NCBI GenBank assembly: GCA_934047225.1
Contig: CAKOHE010000091.1
Coordinates: 248,001 to 312,000, forward strand
DNA: 64,000 nucleotides
From: Ypsolopha sequella
Taxonomy: Eukaryota > Arthropoda > Insecta > Lepidoptera > Ypsolophidae
Direction: 5' to 3'
Below the pieces are notes generated by a model, which saw only the letters and a list, made by a program, of their open reading frames with translations, was not told the DNA's origin and made no database searches. This document shows, in pieces, positions 23,498 through 33,640 of this stretch (positions within the stretch are counted from its first letter, which is position 1; each line of letters starts with the position of its first letter). A program made the translations under genes and the position numbers.

Positions 23498-24065
23498 TTT
23501 TACGGTTGATGTAGTACTTTATTTAATAAAATACAATTTGCAATCGATAGCTGTGTATTTGGGCAGCGTTTCCCCTTACAATATATTCAGGTATCGTACA
23601 GTTGATAAATGTGAGTTGTTTCCATCTTACCTCCGTTTTTATAATGTCTGAGCTCAATTTCTATACCGGAAGTTGAATACAATAATTTAAATTTCTAAAC
23701 AAAAGATTCTAACCATTGAATTCTAGTTTTACGGCTACATAAATACATGATATAATTAGGAGATAATTGTAACGAGTATTTACAAAGTAACTGGTACATA
23801 TTTGAAAAATACAGTTGTTGATACTGATTAAAATGACAACCTTGGCGCCACTGTAGTCGGCGCCAAAATAAATTACTAGAAAAAGCGGAGATTATACAAA
23901 TCAATAAATATAAATTCTAACCAAACAAAACTAATAACATTCGTAATCATTTGATACACACATATTAATTATTTCATATAGATTTAATCAAAGGAAGTCA
24001 TGATAGTTGTGTTGTGATGACACGTGCTCGTAGTTACTGGCGGGAATAGGGGTCGATGGTTAACA
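23498..24065 (-). repeat. 3' LTR of the gypsy element
   Basis: This is the partner of the 5' LTR and lies directly after the non-coding 3' region. The polypurine tract expected just upstream is not obvious: the adjoining element-strand sequence reads GCAGGATGGCCGAG, which is only weakly purine-rich. Confidence 0.93.
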
Positions 24066-25193
24066 CTCGGCCATCCTGCGTCTGCCGTGTCCCACGGCGG
24101 TCACTCGTTGGTTTCGTATCACCAATCGCGATCTGTAAATGAAAATAAAAGTGGACAGCATTTTGCTACTTCATCTAAATAATGTGTAAACGTAGATTCT
24201 CCTTTTTATAATTCTTGTACTGGTAAGTATTCAAGCTGCTTTAGTAATTAATTGTAAAATGTTGAGCGTCAGAAATACGTTCAGCTGTTTTTAATTTCCC
24301 AAGTCACACAGACTTAAACTAATCGTCACACAGACATGTAAGCAGCATAATGTCACACATACTTAAATTAATAGTCACACAGACTTAAATTAATAGTCAC
24401 ACAGACTTAAATTAATTGTCACACAGACTTGAATTAATTGTCACACAGACTTGAATTAATTGTCACACAGACTTGAATTAATTGTCACACAGACTTGAAT
24501 TAATTGTCACACAGACTTGAATTAATTGTCACACAGACATTTATGTATCATGTCACACAGACTTCTATGTTTCATGTCACACAGACATCTATGTATCTTG
24601 TCATACAAGACAATTGTATAACGCACAGCTATTATTCTGCTTCTTCAAGTCTTATGTCACCAATACTTTTACATAAATGACTTTATTGTCACAGACTAAT
24701 ATTTTTCCTTCCTTAAGCCACACAGACTTATAACTGAGTGCATACAATGATGCCGATAACCTGATAACGTTATTTATTGTTTGTTAGTAATGCACAAATA
24801 ATATTTTTTCCAGATCATTATCGTCTGTAACTGCGTCAGAGAAGATTGAATAACTACCGGACGAACACCTTAGCCTTGCAAGGTCATAAAATCAAATATT
24901 GAAGTATCTACATTTTTTTTTTTCAAATGAACTTCTTTTTTTTTTGTCATGTTTTATTCACATACCTAATAATAAAAGTACATGTTTCAATTACTTATCT
25001 GATACCTACAATATAGTTAACTTTGGCAGTATTATATTCTTTATATGAGTTTAGGACAATTTTAATAAAGGATTAACAGCTATGTGATCTGTTTTGTTTA
25101 AAACTAGTTAGGTATTCCTTTAACACAGAACATAATGAATTTTCTTACATATGTAGAAACAACATTAAATGAGTATTTTTTTTTTTACAGAGT
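24066..25193 (-). other. 3' non-coding region of the gypsy element
   Basis: About 1.1 kb lies between the Gag-Pol stop and the 3' LTR. No env-like frame of useful length occurs on either strand. The notable content is the 22-bp minisatellite. Long untranslated parts in gypsy relatives can hold regulatory or insulator sequence, but nothing here proves that. Confidence 0.6.
24302..24612 (+). repeat. 22-bp minisatellite inside the gypsy element
   Basis: TGTCACACAGACTTGAATTA with a following AT repeats at 22-bp steps for about 8 near-perfect copies at 24340-24535. More diverged GTCACACAGAC units lie on both sides (about 14 in total). Perfect copies sit centrally and diverged ones at the edges, as expected from unequal exchange. 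Confidence 0.9.
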
Positions 25194-28100
25194 TCAGCTC
25201 TCTAACAAATCAATCAGGTCGTCCCTATCCACATCTCTATCACTAGCAGAGCTATCTGCATCGGATACTACAGCTTTGTATGGTCTTAGTACTTCTCCCC
25301 TTACAACTGCACTAAACTTTTTATATCCTTTCATGCCTTTGACACTACAGATTGTGTAACGATCTATGTGCGTTTCAGCCTTGAAAACCTTGTAGGGACC
25401 CGTGTAAGGACTTTTTAGCTTCTGCGAGACTTTGGCAGTAGTATCCCTAGTGGCTCCACCCTTCCATAAAACTAATTGTCCTACCGTATACTTCCGACAT
25501 TTCTTACGGTTACGATCAAATCTTTTTTTCATTAAAGTCATGTTTCTGTCAATTCTTCGCTTCGCTATTTCTCTTCTACTTTGTAACGATTGCTCTTGAA
25601 GAACAGAGTTCTGAGATTCTCTATCGAGATATGCTGGCAAACGAGAGTTTTCATGTCCAAACATAAGCTTAAATGGGGAAAAACTCGTTGTTGAGTTCGA
25701 TGTGTTATTAATGCCCCAAACTACATCAGTCAATTTTTCATCCCATGTGCTCTCGCTCTCAGTCATCGTGTTTAAACCATCTATAATTGTTCGATTAACA
25801 CGTTCAACCTGCCCATTTGATCTAGGGCTGGCTATAGCATTCAAGACGTGTTTGAACTGAAATTCCTCCGCAAACAGCTTAAAATAGCGACTTGTAAAGG
25901 CTACACCTCTATCTGTTACTATACGGGTTGGGTTTCCAAATTGGGCAATAATGTCCTTTAATGTTTTTATTGTTTCGATAGAACTACAGTTTCTGACTGC
26001 CTTTGCAAAAACGAATTTCGTAAATGAGTCGACTACAACTAGCACGTATGTGTTTCCCTTCCGGGTCTTAACAAAGGGTCCCAAATGATCGGCGTGGACA
26101 GTGTGCATTGGTACTGCTACTTTCTCTATAGGATACAGTTCTCCTTCTGTCCTACCGTAGTTGCCCTTTCCATACGCGCATTGCAGACAAGAACTAGTAT
26201 ATTTCCGTATGAAACGAGTCATACCAGGAAACCAAAATTGATCTTTTATGGCTTTTTCACATCTTTCAAACCCTGGGTGCCCAATTTGGTCGTGGTATTT
26301 TTGAATTAAGCTGTATTTGGCAAGCTTTGGAATAACGAACCGTTCACCATTAAGAGTCTTTCTATAAAGAACATTATCTCTTAATGTATAGTTATTTGCA
26401 ATATCAGGGTTGTTAGTTTTCTCTCGTAATTGTCTAATAATACTTTGTGTATTTTCGTCCTGTAACTGGAGGGTAACTAACCAATCAGACTCATCAATCT
26501 TAAGCATATTCCCTACTACATGACACGTTTTACCTGCCACAGGGTTCCTGCTTAACGCATCTACATGCTTCATTCTTTCCCCTGGTCTATACTCAATCTC
26601 TAGATCAAAGTCATGTATAGTTAGCCACCAACGAGCTATGCGGGGAATCAAATCCTTTTTGACTAACGTAGTGCGTAAAGCCGCACAATCAGTGACAACC
26701 TTGACTGGAATTCCTGTTAAATATATACGAAAACGTTTCAGTGATTCGACAACTGCAAGTGTTTCTAGCTCGTAGCTGTGGTAGAATTTTTCTTCTCTTG
26801 ACGTAACTCTGCTAAAGTACGCTATGGGTTTTAGTGACCCATCAGGCTGGGTTTGTAAGCAAATTCCACCCAAACCTAGACTACTTGCGTCCGTATGCAG
26901 CTGTGTTGCAGCTTTGCTATCATAAATTCCCAATACGGGCCTTTCAACAAGTTTACGTTTCAAAGTTTGAAAAGCTTCTTCTTGCTTTGAGCCCCATTCC
27001 CAAGGTACGTCTTTCTTTGTGAGCTGTGTCAAGGGAAGAGCGATCACAGCAAACCCACGTATGAATTTTCTAAAATATGAGGTTAGCCCAATAAATTGTC
27101 GAACCTCATGCACGTTTCGTGGGGGTCTGTAATCTGCTACACAGTTTATTTTAGCTTGCCCAGGCTTGATAGTACCAGCTGCAATCTCATGGCCTAAATA
27201 ATTGACACTGGTTTTTAAAAATGAACATTTGTCCAAGTTTAATTTGAGATTAGCTTTTTGAAAAAGTTCTAAAACACGCCCTAGTAATTCTATCCCTGCT
27301 TTTATTGTCACCGTAGGTAACATGACGTCATCAAGAAATGATGCTACCTCACCTCTTACGTCATTAAGGACAATACGAATCAAGCGGGAGAATACGGCTG
27401 GGGCATTTGCCAAGCCAAAAGGCATTTTCAAGAACTCGTATTGACCTGACGGAGTAACGAAAGCAGTTTTAGCCACTGAATCATCTGATTCTGATACTTT
27501 GACCTGGTAATAACCTTGGGCAAGGTCAAGGGTCGTAAAGTAATTTTTACCTGCTAACTTTGACACTTGATCCTCAATATGAGGCAATGGATGACGGTCC
27601 TTCACAGTTATTGAGTTCAAAGCCCTATAATCGATACACAACCTGTAATCCCCACCCTTTTTCTTAACGAGTATTACAGGACTAGCATAAGTCGATGTTG
27701 ATTCGCGTGCTATACCTGCTTCAATTAAATCATCAACTTTTTCGTTAAGAATTTCATTTTCTTTATGGGATAATCGATAAGGTTTACAGTAAACTGGTTT
27801 GTCGGTCGTTGTCTGTATACGCATTTCAATTAAATCCGTACTACCTAAATCCTTAGTATCCCTTGCAAAAAGGTGGCTAAATTTATTCAATAGAGACATG
27901 AGCCTATTATAATCCTCTTTTACTAGTACACCTACATCAACATTACATAACTGTCCGAACCGTTTTTCATGATCAAGCCGCTTAAATGAATCAATAGTTA
28001 AGACGGTGTCATTCTTCCTTGATACAAGGGTGACAAGTTCCGCACGTGCTATCAATTTGTGAGCATGCCAAGAGATATCGTCATCACTCAGGTTTATGAT

Positions 28101-29654
28101 CTTTAAATATCCTCCAATGCAAATAACTCCCCCAGGAATGGCATAACAGAACCTGCCTAGTTGAAAATATACTGGATGTGTCAGGAACAGTAAGTGTTTG
28201 TTTTCAGACGTGATATTCACATATACTTCAACCAAAGTTACACTTTGTGCTAATGCAGTCACATCATGTTTGAGACAGACACCGAATTTAGTATTAAAGT
28301 CAGACTCCTCTAGTTTTATTTGCTTCAGGTAGTTTTCTAATTCATGGGTTTTTACAAAGCTGGCAGAATTCATAGTAGTCACTAAGCTAACACCCGCCTG
28401 ATTGATCATTGACTGGCCAATTATTAAATCTATTTCAGGCAAATCATAGTTCGTTATCTCTGCGTAACCAGCTAAACATACATCATCTATTATCACCTTT
28501 ATAAATGTTTTCCCCAACGACTGTGAGTGAGCACCTCCAAAACCCTTCATCACTACAGTAGAAGGCACGATTTCAAGATTAAGTACTGTTGCCTTATGTA
28601 ACGTTAGGATATTAAATACACTTCCCGTATCAATATATGCGACCAGTTTTTCGCTACCAAAGTAGACTAAGCGTTTGTAAATGCTCAAAAAAACGGTAGT
28701 AGTAGTGTACATGACATGACTTACCCGGGATGTCTGGTCTTGTTGCCGAGATGGAGCTGAAGCGGCAAACCAGCACGTAGCAGATGTGTGTCCCAAGCGA
28801 TGGCACGTATCACAGCGCTGTTGTCCTCTGCAGTCGCGTGCCTCGTGACCCGTCCTTCGGCAGGAGTAACATCGCTTGAGTCCCGTTGCTGGCGTCGTTG
28901 TTGCAGTCCCCTCGCTCGTTCCTCTTCTCCATGTTGATTTCCGGGATGTAATGGTTGCTTCCACTCTTCTATAATTTTCCAGTGACGACAAGTACCCGTA
29001 GTACAGCTCGTTTGGTGTTTCACATTGGTACGCCTTTGCATTGGCACGGAGATCGTTAGGTAGCCCTTTGATGATGCAGGAAATCGCATTTTGACCTTGA
29101 ATGTCACATTTCTTGAGCAATGACAACTTGTCGTGATAGTACTTGGTCATTGTTTCGGTGTCCTTCTTGTTCCTAACCAGCATAGCTTCAAGCCTGTCAA
29201 CATAGTCAACAGATCTCGGAAAAGCTGTTTCGAGAGCAGTCTTCCATTCTCCCCACGAGAGACAATAGTCATCAAGATCGTTATACCAGTGCCTGGCCGA
29301 ACCTCGCAGACGAAGTTGCATTATAAATTGCCGGTCAGTCGAGTCCCATCCATAAACTTCACCCAGTTGGTCAATTTTGTGAAGCCAGCTACTAACATTC
29401 GTCGTATTATCTTCTGGCCGGAATTTGGCAATAATTTCAGCATCGGCGTTAGTGACCCGTCGTCTTTTCTGATGCGAAGGTGGTGTGTCTTCGCAATCGA
29501 TCTCAGCGTCGGTATCTTGAACAATACGGCGTCGTTTTCTTTGCAATGGAGGGTTGTCGTCGTTGGAAGAAAAAAAAACTGCATTTTCGTCGTCCTCGGA
29601 GGCGGTTTTCTTCTTTTTCGTGATGCCCAAGCCGGCGGCGTAGGGTCCCGACAT
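25194..29654 (-). CDS. Gag-Pol polyprotein of Ty3/gypsy element
   Basis: This is a single open frame of 1486 codons from the ATG at 29654 (the upstream GTG is not needed). From the N-terminus: a lysine/arginine-rich, acidic head; a retrotransposon Gag capsid-like region (about 80-235); two zinc knuckles CYSCRRTGHEARDC and CDTCHRLGHTSATC (262-294); an aspartic protease with YIDTGS (342-344) and DLIIG; a reverse transcriptase with YRLCIDYRALNS, FTTLDLAQGYYQV, KMPFGLANAP and active site FLDD (773-776); RNase H with HTDAS (D922), E962 and VTD (D989); and an integrase with HHCC (H1121, H1126, C1156, C1159) and D1189, D1248, E1284. The polyprotein makes particles, copies the RNA and inserts the cDNA. 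No frameshift or stop interrupts it. Gag and Pol are fused in one frame, with no separate frame for a frameshift signal. Confidence 0.95.
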   Translation of the reverse strand: MSGPYAAGLGITKKKKTASEDDENAVFFSSNDDNPPLQRKRRRIVQDTDAEIDCEDTPPSHQKRRRVTNADAEIIAKFRPEDNTTNVSSWLHKIDQLGEVYGWDSTDRQFIMQLRLRGSARHWYNDLDDYCLSWGEWKTALETAFPRSVDYVDRLEAMLVRNKKDTETMTKYYHDKLSLLKKCDIQGQNAISCIIKGLPNDLRANAKAYQCETPNELYYGYLSSLENYRRVEATITSRKSTWRRGTSEGTATTTPATGLKRCYSCRRTGHEARDCRGQQRCDTCHRLGHTSATCWFAASAPSRQQDQTSRVSHVMYTTTTVFLSIYKRLVYFGSEKLVAYIDTGSVFNILTLHKATVLNLEIVPSTVVMKGFGGAHSQSLGKTFIKVIIDDVCLAGYAEITNYDLPEIDLIIGQSMINQAGVSLVTTMNSASFVKTHELENYLKQIKLEESDFNTKFGVCLKHDVTALAQSVTLVEVYVNITSENKHLLFLTHPVYFQLGRFCYAIPGGVICIGGYLKIINLSDDDISWHAHKLIARAELVTLVSRKNDTVLTIDSFKRLDHEKRFGQLCNVDVGVLVKEDYNRLMSLLNKFSHLFARDTKDLGSTDLIEMRIQTTTDKPVYCKPYRLSHKENEILNEKVDDLIEAGIARESTSTYASPVILVKKKGGDYRLCIDYRALNSITVKDRHPLPHIEDQVSKLAGKNYFTTLDLAQGYYQVKVSESDDSVAKTAFVTPSGQYEFLKMPFGLANAPAVFSRLIRIVLNDVRGEVASFLDDVMLPTVTIKAGIELLGRVLELFQKANLKLNLDKCSFLKTSVNYLGHEIAAGTIKPGQAKINCVADYRPPRNVHEVRQFIGLTSYFRKFIRGFAVIALPLTQLTKKDVPWEWGSKQEEAFQTLKRKLVERPVLGIYDSKAATQLHTDASSLGLGGICLQTQPDGSLKPIAYFSRVTSREEKFYHSYELETLAVVESLKRFRIYLTGIPVKVVTDCAALRTTLVKKDLIPRIARWWLTIHDFDLEIEYRPGERMKHVDALSRNPVAGKTCHVVGNMLKIDESDWLVTLQLQDENTQSIIRQLREKTNNPDIANNYTLRDNVLYRKTLNGERFVIPKLAKYSLIQKYHDQIGHPGFERCEKAIKDQFWFPGMTRFIRKYTSSCLQCAYGKGNYGRTEGELYPIEKVAVPMHTVHADHLGPFVKTRKGNTYVLVVVDSFTKFVFAKAVRNCSSIETIKTLKDIIAQFGNPTRIVTDRGVAFTSRYFKLFAEEFQFKHVLNAIASPRSNGQVERVNRTIIDGLNTMTESESTWDEKLTDVVWGINNTSNSTTSFSPFKLMFGHENSRLPAYLDRESQNSVLQEQSLQSRREIAKRRIDRNMTLMKKRFDRNRKKCRKYTVGQLVLWKGGATRDTTAKVSQKLKSPYTGPYKVFKAETHIDRYTICSVKGMKGYKKFSAVVRGEVLRPYKAVVSDADSSASDRDVDRDDLIDLLES

Positions 29655-29659
29655 TTTCA

Positions 29660-29680
29660 CAAATTATCCCACTTCTGAGA
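29660..29680 (-). promoter_or_regulatory. Primer-binding-site candidate (tRNA-Leu-like)
   Basis: The leader between LTR and start codon is only about 26 bases. On the element strand it reads TCTCAGAAGTGGGATAATTT. The core TCAGAAGTGGGAT is complementary to the 3' acceptor/T-arm end I recall for insect tRNA-Leu, offset a few bases from its CCA end. From memory, mdg3-like elements are described with such an internal tRNA-Leu match. The assignment is tentative. Confidence 0.45.
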
Positions 29681-30248
29681 TTTTACGGTTGATGTAGTAC
29701 TTTATTTAATAAAATACAATTTGCAATCGATAGCTGTGTATTTGGGCAGCGTTTCCCCTTACAATATATTCAGGTATCGTACAGTTGATAAATGTGAGTT
29801 GTTTCCATCTTACCTCCGTTTTTATAATGTCTGAGCTCAATTTCTATACCGGAAGTTGAATACAATAATTTAAATTTCTAAACAAAAGATTCTAACCATT
29901 GAATTCTAGTTTTACGGCTACATAAATACATGATATAATTAGGAGATAATTGTAACGAGTATTTACAAAGTAACTGGTACATATTTGAAAAATACAGTTG
30001 TTGATACTGATTAAAATGACAACCTTGGCGCCACTGTAGTCGGCGCCAAAATAAATTACTAGAAAAAGCGGAGATTATACAAATCAATAAATATAAATTC
30101 TAACCAAACAAAACTAATAACATTCGTAATCATTTGATACACACATATTAATTATTTCATATAGATTTAATCAAAGGAAGTCATGATAGTTGTGTTGTGA
30201 TGACACGTGCTCGTAGTTACTGGCGGGAATAGGGGTCGATGGTTAACA
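29681..30248 (-). repeat. 5' LTR of the gypsy element
   Basis: This 568-bp repeat matches 23498-24065 position for position as far as I can read. On the element strand it begins TGTTAACCATCGACCCC and carries ATTAAATAAAGTAC, an AATAAA signal, near its 3' end. It would supply promoter and polyadenylation functions. Confidence 0.93.
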
Positions 30249-31041
30249 ACTGAGTGAAAACTAAAATTATAATACTGAGTGAAAACTAAAATTGACCTTA
30301 TTCGTAATTCATTAAATTTTTCAGGCTTAAGGCTTCAAACAAGGAATAATCACTTAAAAGTCCTTCACTGAACCCCGGACAAACCATTCCTTCAACCAAC
30401 GAAGCCAATGACTCAACCAAGTCTTACTTCTACCGCCCGTGCATTATACTGAAGCCTGCCTTATGGTATAAAAGAAGCGGACATCCATCATTTACATTAG
30501 TTCTCTACTTAAAGCACAACAAAAGTTCTACCAACCATGGTTCATTACTAAATTGCTTCTATCTTTATTCCGGCAAAAGATTGTGACCTTAAGGGCCACA
30601 TTTCTGTAACAAACCACCTCCACAAAAATACAGAACATTTGAAATAACCTAATTAATGGATACTGGGAAACGGCACCACTAGATTGTACCCCCCCAAACT
30701 GAAGTGAAACTGAACCTATTTACTATCTAATCACATAACTTGCACCCCTCCCAAATTACATTAACTACTTCTATTGGATTGTCTGTTAAAACGCGCGTTC
30801 TCCTTGACCGCCGCAGTCTATATGTGTAAAGATTCAAACCATCGCATAGATTGCAGTAAACGCAGAACGCTGAACGTGATACGTAGAACGCAGAACGTGA
30901 TACATAAAGCACGTGTGACAAAGTGCCCCATAGAATTAACACGGTTCAAAATTATGATCACACAAAAAAAAAATAGAGATGTGCACTTTCTGTCCTAGCT
31001 GGTGACAGAGGGTACGCTGCGCTGGCGCGGCTCGGCGTCAC
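30249..31041. other. Non-coding stretch next to the gypsy element
   Basis: It starts with two direct copies of ACTGAGTGAAAACTAAAATT (30249 and 30273), the first overlapping the target duplication. A TATA-like GGTATAAAAGAAGCGG is at about 30464-30479 without a following recognisable gene. Nothing else is supported. Confidence 0.4.
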
Positions 31042-31045
31042 TATA

Positions 31046-32838
31046 CAGGTTGATAATGAAACCCCTAGCTTTATTGAAATCTATGAATCCAAATCACTAA
31101 TAGAACACAGAATCGTAAAAAAAAAAGGTTTTTTTTCCCCCATATTTTTATCGGGAAAAGTTTCCAAATTGCGAATAAAATGGCTATCCTACGCGACTAG
31201 CCGCCGGGCCCCAACCATCAATGAAAAATATTCCCGTACACCTGTGTACCACCTACCCCCGCCCCGGCCCGCGGGCGCGATCGCCAGTCGCCGGCGCACC
31301 GACGTCACGAGCGCATGCGTAAATACAATAAAAATGCATATTTTCTCTCCCGCCGCGCAACTATTTTCGAGTCGTCACGATGCCGATGTACTCTTCTCGC
31401 GAATATTACGAAATGGTGCGAGTGTACTTACATCCTCAGTGGAGAAAATCTTTACCGAGCGAGAACATTGTACGAAGAGGAGAACATTCCTCGGCTTCGT
31501 GCTCAAGGACTTGTCAACGCCACGGTTCCACATCGTCAAACGATTTTAGCGGTAAACCAGCGGCTACTGGATTATGGTCAGTTTACCGTGCCAAGCCATG
31601 CACAAGGGGCTGGCGCGCCACGTCTGGCTATTGAGGTAGAAGATGCTGTGTTCGACTTCTTTGAGCGGCACCCCCGAGCCAGTACGCGAGACGCAGCTCA
31701 GCGGTTTGAAATTAGCCAACCAACAGTGTGGAAATTGTTGCACTATGCTGGACTTCATGCATATCATTTTCAGACAGTGCAGCACCTGCATGAGGCTGAC
31801 GCGCAAAATCGTCGCACGTTTTGTGAGTGGTTCCTTCAGAACCAAAACAAAAACATTTTACGGACTGACGAGTCAATGTTTACACGTGTGGGTCTGTACA
31901 ATTGCCACAATGAACACTGGTGGTCGTACAGAAACCCACACATGATTCGCGAACATCACCATCAAGTGCGGTTCAGTGTTAATGTGTGGGCCGGTATTAT
32001 TGGTGACAAAGTGCTTCAGACCTCACGCCCTGTGTTTTTTTTTTGTGGGGAGAAATCAAACGCCGCGTATACTCGGAGGAGTCTCAAAGCCGCGAAGAAC
32101 TGAAAGACCGTATTATCAGTGCATTTAACGGTGTAAAAAGTGACTTTGTAGTGCTGAGAAAACTGAGAAGGAATGCAGTGAAACGTGCTAGACTCTGTTT
32201 AGAGAAACGGACTGCATTTCGAACAATTGCTGAAGTACAGCTAATGTTAGTTTAGGTATACAACTTCGTTGATTTCAATTACTTGTACATAAGTTGATTT
32301 CAATTTTTTAAGTACGCCTGAATACAGAAGTGACTAAGTACTTACCTAACGATTTCGTAATTTAGGTACCTACTTGCTGTTTGTAAATTATAAATCCTAT
32401 TCAAAGCATTCTTAATTCTTTAGCGCAATCTAAACAACTTCTGTATTTTGACGGTCCTAAGCCCGTAAAAGTATGAAGGGAAAATTGCAACTTATGATCG
32501 CTGATTTCTCCTTTCAGAGCGGCATGCAAAACAAAAACGGTGTCCTTTGGTGGCTCGGATAAAGAATACTTACTTGTCGGCTCGCGACAAAGGGTAATTT
32601 GCCGACAACGTTTGGAAGCCGGCCGGTCGGCCATGTGGCGAGGCGAGGCGGTGACGCGCGTCACGTGTCTAGCTTGACAGTGATATGACAACGCTATTCG
32701 GTTTTTGTAGGAAAACTTTGACAGTCGATATCTTTTGTTTTTAGTATGAAACAAGACAAAAGTAACAAAACATATATTTTCTAATTCGAACATAGAATAG
32801 GTTTCTTGAATATAGCTAGAGGGATCATTATCAACCTG
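31046..32838 (+). mobile_element. DDE transposon with TIRs (Tc1/mariner-like, defective)
   Basis: The left end CAGGTTGATAATGAAACCCC, then TAGCTTTATT, is matched by the inverted right end (CAGGTTGATAATGATCCCTC, then TAGCTATATT) ending at 32838, with TIRs of about 45 bp. Both outer flanks read TATA (31042-31045 and 32839-32842), consistent with insertion at TA. A broken transposase lies between. The right TIR is embedded in a minus-strand frame (32401-32871) that I regard as chance. Confidence 0.8.
31380..32255 (+). pseudogene. DDE transposase with DUF4817-type N-terminal domain, internally deleted
   Basis: The first frame starts MPMYSSREYYEMVRVY, like the helix-turn-helix DUF4817 domain ahead of arthropod DDE transposases. 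A frame change near 31430 moves into the 31315-32103 frame: a coiled leader ending VNQRLLDYGQF, then DFFERHPRASTRDAAQRFEI, a homeodomain-like DNA-binding segment. Next come ILRTDESMFTRVGLYNCHNE (the first catalytic Asp) and RFSVNVWAGIIGDKV. The frame then jumps to WGEIKRRVYSEESQSREELK at 32043, which belongs near the protein's C-terminus. About 100 codons, including the second Asp and third acidic residue, are missing. The gene is dead. Confidence 0.75.
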
Positions 32839-32932
32839 TATAAACCCCGGATGAGCCCACGCACCTCGCATTTGGGCGTCATCACGGCACGTGAGTACTT
32901 TCTTTTATTTACGTGATTCCTTCGCATGACTT

Positions 32933-33331
32933 ATGCCTCAAGTTGAATCGCTGCCATTTTGTTGTGACCGCGTGGCGATTAAGAAGTTTCCTGAAGATTT
33001 TCTTTGTCAATCTAGTGGCCCCAGATCCTTTAAAGATATTACAAAACCCATGAAAGGGATATTAGAAACCGTGTCTGATATGTTTTTTTCAAAACTAGGA
33101 GTCGACCTCGTGTGTTAACCAGATATATCCAGTATCGTAATGCTGTTTCCTTTGTTTCAGTGAGCCGGGGGGTGCCGTGACATTTACTTTTCGCGGCCTG
33201 CCGCTGTGTGGTGAGTACAAACTAGATAATAATTATCTTACTGACCATGTCCTTACTGCTTTATTGAAGGAGGTGAATTTTAGAATCCATCCATTGTTGA
33301 AAATGTTAAAAGACAAACCTAATTTGCGATG
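32933..33331 (+). pseudogene. Two short unrecognised open frames (possible gene fragment)
   Basis: 32933-33118 encodes 61 residues including KKFPEDFLCQSSGPRSFKDI and ITKPMKGILETVSDM. 33143-33331 is open without ATG and encodes EPGGAVTFTFRGLPLCGEYK and LLKEVNFRIHPLLKMLKDKP before a TGA. A TTTGTTTCAG acceptor-like site sits at the start of the second. The composition is protein-like, but I recognise neither. They could be pieces of one decayed gene. Confidence 0.3.
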
Positions 33332-33352
33332 AAATAACACTCCCCCTTCTCA

Positions 33353-33640
33353 TCCATCCATCGATCAGCCTGTATTCGTCTACTGCTAGACATAGGCATT
33401 TTCAAGATTTTGGCAATTTTGGCGGTCCGCCGTCATCCTCGTCCATCAAAGTCACTCCTCTAGAACCGTGCCGGGACTTCTAACCGCAACGTCTTCAGGT
33501 CGTCGGTCCTGCAGGCAAGAGGTCTGCCTACGCTTTACGCCTACGTCATAGCTTTGCTGTTCGTGGTCTCTACTAGAACGCCTTCCTACTGCTATTAAAT
33601 GTAGGTACATTTCGTTTGTTATATCACACCCTTAATAATA
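33353..33640 (+). repeat. (CATC)n-headed dispersed repeat, copy 1
   Basis: Starts TCCATCCATCCATCGATCAG, continues CTACTGCTAGACATAGGCAT and later ACGTCTTCAGGTCGTCGGTC and CTACGTCATAGC. I recall this as one of the commonest interspersed repeats of Lepidoptera, usually reading CATCAGCCTGT..CGTCCACTGCTGGACATA. Related copies start at 39548 and 41519. Copy B of the segmental duplication begins inside this repeat. Confidence 0.65.

Larger units (their letters stand above)
23498..30248 (-). mobile_element. Complete Ty3/gypsy LTR retrotransposon (mdg3-like), 6.75 kb
   Basis: Two 568-bp direct repeats flank an intact Gag-Pol frame. The element is bounded by the 4-bp target duplication ACTG (23494-23497 and 30249-30252). 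The LTR pair is collinear with no length difference (offset 6183 bp throughout), and I saw no substitutions on reading. On the element's strand the LTR starts TGTTAACC and ends CCGTAAAA. The order is 5' LTR (29681-30248), a very short leader, Gag-Pol, 1.1 kb of non-coding sequence with a minisatellite, then 3' LTR (23498-24065). No env-like frame is present. Intact coding and matched LTRs indicate a recent, possibly still active, insertion. Confidence 0.93.

Noticed and set aside
24066..25193. Possible envelope gene in the gypsy element
   Set aside because: No frame of sufficient length, signal peptide or membrane segment is present on the element strand. The only notable content is a minisatellite.
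32401..32871. 156-codon minus-strand frame
   Set aside because: It overlaps the transposon's right terminal inverted repeat and has no domain. It is a chance frame.
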